A model generated the notes under the pieces. That model worked only from the letters and a program-made list of their open reading frames with translations, ran no database searches and had not been told where the DNA came from. Below, piece by piece: positions 61,098 to 64,000 of a DNA stretch of 64,000 bases. Both the position numbers and the translations under genes were made by a program. Each line of letters opens with the position of its first letter. The stretch's first letter is position 1. Origin of the DNA: Tistrella mobilis KA081020-065 (GTDB lineage Bacteria > Pseudomonadota > Alphaproteobacteria > Tistrellales > Tistrellaceae); assembly GCF_000264455.2 (NCBI RefSeq), contig NC_017966.1:186001-250000 (forward strand), read 5' to 3'.

Positions 61098-61979
61098 TCA
61101 GCCGGCCTCGCCGGCGACCCGGTCACCCAGCGCCATCAGCCTGTCCCGCGGCAGGTCGAGCGACGGCACCGCCAGGTTTTCCTTCAGATGATCAAGGCTC
61201 GACGTGCCCGGGATCAGCAGGATGTTGGGCGCGCGGGCCAGCAGCCAGGCGAGGGCCAGCTGCATCGGCGACACGCCCTGCGCCGCCGCCTCTTCGGCCA
61301 GCGCTGCCGATTGCAGGGGGGTGAAGCCTCCGAGCGGGAAAAAGGGTACCCAGGCGATGCCCTGATCCGCCAGACGGTCGACCAGCGCATCATCGGCGCG
61401 GTGGACGAGGTTGTAGTGGTTCTGCACGCAGACCACCGGCGCGATCCGCTGCGCCTCGGCGACCTGGGCGGCGGTGACGTTGCTGAGCCCCAGATGGCGG
61501 ATCAGTCCCTGGTCGCGCAGCCGGGCCAGTGCCGTGAACCGCTCTTCGATCGAGCCTTCTTCCGGCCCGGGACTGTGGCCCTCGACGATTCTGAGATTGA
61601 CCACATCGAGCACGTCGAGCTTCAGGTTGCGCAGATTGTCGTGCACCGCGCGCTCAAGATCGGCCGGCGCCTGCGCCGGCAGCCAGGCGCCGTCACTGCC
61701 CCGGATCGCGCCCACCTTGGTCACGATCACCAGATCGTCCGGATAGGGGTGCAGCGCCTCACGGATCAGTTGGTTGGTGATATGGGGGCCGTAGAAATCG
61801 CTGGTGTCGATGTGGTTGACGCCGGCCTCCACGGCCGCCCGCAGCACCGCGATCGCTGCCGCAGGATCTTTGGGCGGGCCGAAGACGCCAGGCCCTGCCA
61901 GCTGCATGGCGCCATAACCCATGCGGTCGACCATGCGGTCGCCGAGCCTGAACTTGCCGGCCGTCTTGTGCGTCGTCAT
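61098..61979 (-). CDS. Aldo/keto reductase (YdbC/PdxI-like)
   Basis: 293 residues forming a TIM barrel. NHIDTSDFYGP contains the catalytic Asp and Tyr, VTKVG the catalytic Lys, and LDVVNLRIVEG occupies the usual catalytic His position with Asn, as in E. coli YdbC (pyridoxal reductase PdxI). RHLGLSNVT and LLIPGTSSLDHLKENL are typical NADPH-binding blocks. It probably reduces pyridoxal or related aldehydes. The upstream gap to the kinase stop is 69 bases. Confidence 0.85.
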   Translation of the reverse strand: MTTHKTAGKFRLGDRMVDRMGYGAMQLAGPGVFGPPKDPAAAIAVLRAAVEAGVNHIDTSDFYGPHITNQLIREALHPYPDDLVIVTKVGAIRGSDGAWLPAQAPADLERAVHDNLRNLKLDVLDVVNLRIVEGHSPGPEEGSIEERFTALARLRDQGLIRHLGLSNVTAAQVAEAQRIAPVVCVQNHYNLVHRADDALVDRLADQGIAWVPFFPLGGFTPLQSAALAEEAAAQGVSPMQLALAWLLARAPNILLIPGTSSLDHLKENLAVPSLDLPRDRLMALGDRVAGEAG

Positions 61980-62048
61980 GATCGTTCCTCCGGGCTTTGC
62001 AGGCTGCGCTCGTCGGGGCAGGACGACCAGCGGGATCGGCCTGTTTTA

Positions 62049-64000
62049 TCAGATGGCCGGCCCCGCCGACACCGGCCCCGATACGGGCACCGACACCGAC
62101 ACCGGCACCGACACCGACACCGGCACCGGCACCGGCACCGCAATGGTGCAGTGAACCCCGTCGGGTCCCAACGTGAAGCTGGTCTTCGCCTTCAGCTGAT
62201 AGGGCAGGCCGCGTTCGATCAGGGCGCGGCCCTGGCCCCCATCCCCCCTGGCCCCCCATCCCCCCTGGCCCCCATCCCCCTGGCGGCTACCGGGCGGGGT
62301 GGGGGCGGCGGCGGGCATGGTGATGCCCCGCTCCCGCCAGTCGATATGCAGCCAGGGCCCCTCATGGTCGTCCTCCGCGGGCGCCAGGTGCCACGAGATC
62401 TGCAACCGCCCTGCGGGCTGGGCCAGGGCGCCGTATTTGACCGCATTGGTCGCCAGTTCGTGCAGCGCCATGGCCAGCACCTGTACGGTGGAGGATCTGA
62501 GCCGCACCTCCGACGGCCCGGTCAGGGTCACCTGGCTGGCGGGGTCGCCCATCACCGAGATTTCGGCGCGGACCAGTTCGTCGAAGGCGACGCGGTCATG
62601 ATCGGTCAGTCGCGACAACAGGCCCTGCACCCGGGCCAGCGCGTCCAGCCGGTCGCGGAACCGGTGCTGGAAATCGCCCAGATCGGCGCTCGCCCGGGCG
62701 GTCTTGTCGGCGATCGAGCGGATGACGCCCATCAGATTGCGGGTGCGGTGCTGCAGCTCGGCCAGCAGCACCTTCTGGCGCTCCTGCCATTCCCGCTGGC
62801 CGGTCACGTCCATCATGGCGCCGACCATGCGCACCGGCCGGCCTTCGGCGTCATAGAAGAACCGCCCGCGCCCGGCGATCCAGTGCACCGAGCCATCGGG
62901 GTGCAGGGTGCGGAATTCGCTGACGAAATCGCTCCCGTCGGCCATCGCCTCGTGCAGTGCGGCCTCGGTTTCGCCGCGATCCTCGGGGTGGATGCGGCGC
63001 AGCCATGCCTCGTAGCTGGGCGTCACCTCGCCCACCGCATAGCCTTCCATCAGGTAGTGCTCGTCCGACCAGTGGATATGCCCGGTCTCAAGATCCCAGT
63101 CCCACAGCCCCAGCCGCGCCACCTTGACGGCGATGCCCAGCCGGTCGCTGCTGCTTTGCAGCGCGTCCTGAACCCGCCGCGCCTCGGTGGTGTCGTGGCT
63201 GATCCCGCCGATGAAGGCGATCCGGCCGGTGGCGTCGGGGATGGGGAAATCCGTGTTGCGCAGCCAGCGGATGCCGCCATCGCCGGGGCGGATCACCCGG
63301 TGGTCGAAGGTGACATGGTCGCCGCCGCGCACCCGGGCGATCATCGCCTCGGTCCGCGGCCGGTCTTCCGCCACCACCAGATCCAGCCAGCGCCGGTAAT
63401 TATCCCCCGTCAGCGCCTGTTCGCGGCCAAGGCCGTAGATCGTCTCGAAGGCCGGGGACAGATAGACCCATTGCAGGCTGTCGGCATCGCGGATCCACAG
63501 AACATCCCGCGAGGCCTCGCCGAAGCGCCGCAGCCGCTCTTCGGTCGCGCGCAGCTTCTCCGCCGCCTGGCGCGGGGCGGTGACGTCGGTGCCCGACCCG
63601 AACCATTCGCTGACGGTGCCGTCGGGGGCGAGCAGCGGCGCGGCACGCGACACCACATGGCCGATGCCGCCATCGGGCAGGCGGATGCGGTGTTCCAGCT
63701 CGAACACCGTGCTGCCGTCGATGGCCGCCTGAACGGCGCTCTGCACCATCTGCCGGTCCTCGGGCAGGACGAAGCGCTCAAGCCAGGTATGGTTCAGCGC
63801 GGTGCCGGCGGGGTCGGCGACATGCGGTGGCAGGCCGGTCTCCATCACCGACATCTGCTGCCAGTCCGGGCTGATCCGATAGACCGACTGTGCGGTCGCC
63901 ATCACCAGGGCCTGAAAGCGCCGGCGGCTCTGGTCGATCTCGGCCTCGTGGCGCTTGCGCTCCGAGATGTCGTGGAACAGCACCGCGACCTGGTTTTCGC
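62049..64000 (-). CDS. Multi-PAS HWE-family sensor histidine kinase (5' end outside window)
   Basis: At least 650 residues are visible; the gene continues beyond the right edge. Four PAS/PAC units appear in series (for example HWSDEHYLMEGYAVGE, SEFRTLHPDGSVHWI). The kinase core is HWE type: LAELQHRTRNLMGVIRSIADKT with the phosphoacceptor His, then MALHELATNAVKYGAL. No transmembrane segment is seen in this part, so it is likely cytosolic. The ATP-lid region where a GFG motif is expected is replaced by a Gly/Gln/Trp-rich repeat made of C-rich DNA repeats, and the C-terminus is a VPVSVSVPVS tail from a hexanucleotide repeat. Activity may be affected. A Thr- or Met-rich partner is not seen. Confidence 0.88.
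   Translation of the reverse strand, partial: ENQVAVLFHDISERKRHEAEIDQSRRRFQALVMATAQSVYRISPDWQQMSVMETGLPPHVADPAGTALNHTWLERFVLPEDRQMVQSAVQAAIDGSTVFELEHRIRLPDGGIGHVVSRAAPLLAPDGTVSEWFGSGTDVTAPRQAAEKLRATEERLRRFGEASRDVLWIRDADSLQWVYLSPAFETIYGLGREQALTGDNYRRWLDLVVAEDRPRTEAMIARVRGGDHVTFDHRVIRPGDGGIRWLRNTDFPIPDATGRIAFIGGISHDTTEARRVQDALQSSSDRLGIAVKVARLGLWDWDLETGHIHWSDEHYLMEGYAVGEVTPSYEAWLRRIHPEDRGETEAALHEAMADGSDFVSEFRTLHPDGSVHWIAGRGRFFYDAEGRPVRMVGAMMDVTGQREWQERQKVLLAELQHRTRNLMGVIRSIADKTARASADLGDFQHRFRDRLDALARVQGLLSRLTDHDRVAFDELVRAEISVMGDPASQVTLTGPSEVRLRSSTVQVLAMALHELATNAVKYGALAQPAGRLQISWHLAPAEDDHEGPWLHIDWRERGITMPAAAPTPPGSRQGDGGQGGWGARGDGGQGRALIERGLPYQLKAKTSFTLGPDGVHCTIAVPVPVPVSVSVPVSVSVPVSGPVSAGPAI
62068..62140 (-). 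repeat. Hexanucleotide tandem repeat at the kinase 3' end
   Basis: About twelve copies of GRCACC (plus strand) with a few variants encode an alternating Val-Pro/Val-Ser tail at the kinase C-terminus. The six-base unit keeps the frame when copy number changes. Confidence 0.75.
62231..62284 (-). repeat. C-rich 15-17 bp tandem repeats within the kinase ATP-lid region
   Basis: Three copies of CTGGCCCCCATCCCCC-type units, 16, 17 and 15 bases apart (48 in total), encode GDGGQGGWGARGDGGQGR. Individual units are not all multiples of three, so loss or gain of a unit or of a C in the C-runs would shift the frame. Confidence 0.7.

Overview
The window is high-GC, densely coded DNA with alphaproteobacterial gene content: many overlapping start/stop codons, LysR-free but TetR/AraC/GntR-style control, two NMT1/THI5-type uptake proteins, an HWE-family histidine kinase, and a cyclase related to the rhizobial CyaC group. 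It is consistent with a metabolically versatile Rhodospirillales-type organism such as Tistrella; that placement is inference. No rRNA or tRNA gene was recognised. The amidase at the left edge and the sensor kinase at the right edge both run off the window.

Region by region. (1) 1-10.1 kb: two amidase-signature enzymes flank a tiny CRISPR array with its leader. Next comes a catabolic run of NMT1-type binding protein, unusual SDR, aminotransferase, alpha/beta hydrolase, M20 carbamoylase-like hydrolase and MFS exporter. A second copy of the CRISPR leader follows, with only the first bases of a repeat attached. (2) 10.1-12.2 kb: a small accessory patch with a REP-like palindrome, a 73-residue CSC-motif protein, an AT-rich secreted protein of foreign composition and a frameshifted gene. 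(3) 12.2-19.4 kb: a TetR-controlled acid-activation and carboxylation cluster (acyl-CoA ligase, single-chain biotin carboxylase, type-1 binding protein). (4) 19.7-26.8 kb: a membrane diguanylate cyclase, then the complete branched-chain 2-oxoacid dehydrogenase operon (E1 alpha, E1 beta, E2, E3). (5) 27-31.7 kb: a two-subunit molybdenum hydroxylase and an MFS/TetR pair behind a perfect TetR-type palindrome. (6) 31.7-37.2 kb: a RutB-like amidohydrolase divergent from a complete NMT1-type ABC importer, followed by TauE-type permease, glyoxalase I and DoxX. (7) 37.3-46.5 kb: regulators, an oxidoreductase, a siderophore-interacting protein, a redox-type adenylate cyclase (cytochrome-b anchor, 2Fe-2S domain, class III cyclase) divergent from a Crp/Fnr regulator, and a compact three-gene operon ending in a patatin-like phospholipase. 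(8) 46.5-56 kb: TetR/SDR pair, catalase-like protein and a five-gene hydroxamate siderophore operon (TonB receptor, FhuD, FhuC, FhuB, FhuF) with a Fur-box-like site. (9) 56-64 kb: OmpR-type regulator, MipA, divergent EnvZ-type kinase, AraC regulator, two oxidoreductases and the HWE kinase.

How the parts may work together. A near-identical GTATAC-centred operator, of the type bound by FadR/VanR-class GntR regulators, precedes the SDR-aminotransferase operon (about 4286), lies between the RutB-like hydrolase and the NMT1 importer (about 32554), and precedes the TauE-type permease (about 35496). A weaker relative sits at about 2990. This suggests one regulon, split across two loci 28 kb apart, for a nitrogen-containing, probably carbamoyl- or amide-bearing substrate. 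The regulator itself is not in the window. The most system-like unknown is the operon at 43314-45299: a Phd-like small protein, a possible degenerate PIN-like protein and an apparently intact patatin-like phospholipase, translationally coupled by overlapping ends.
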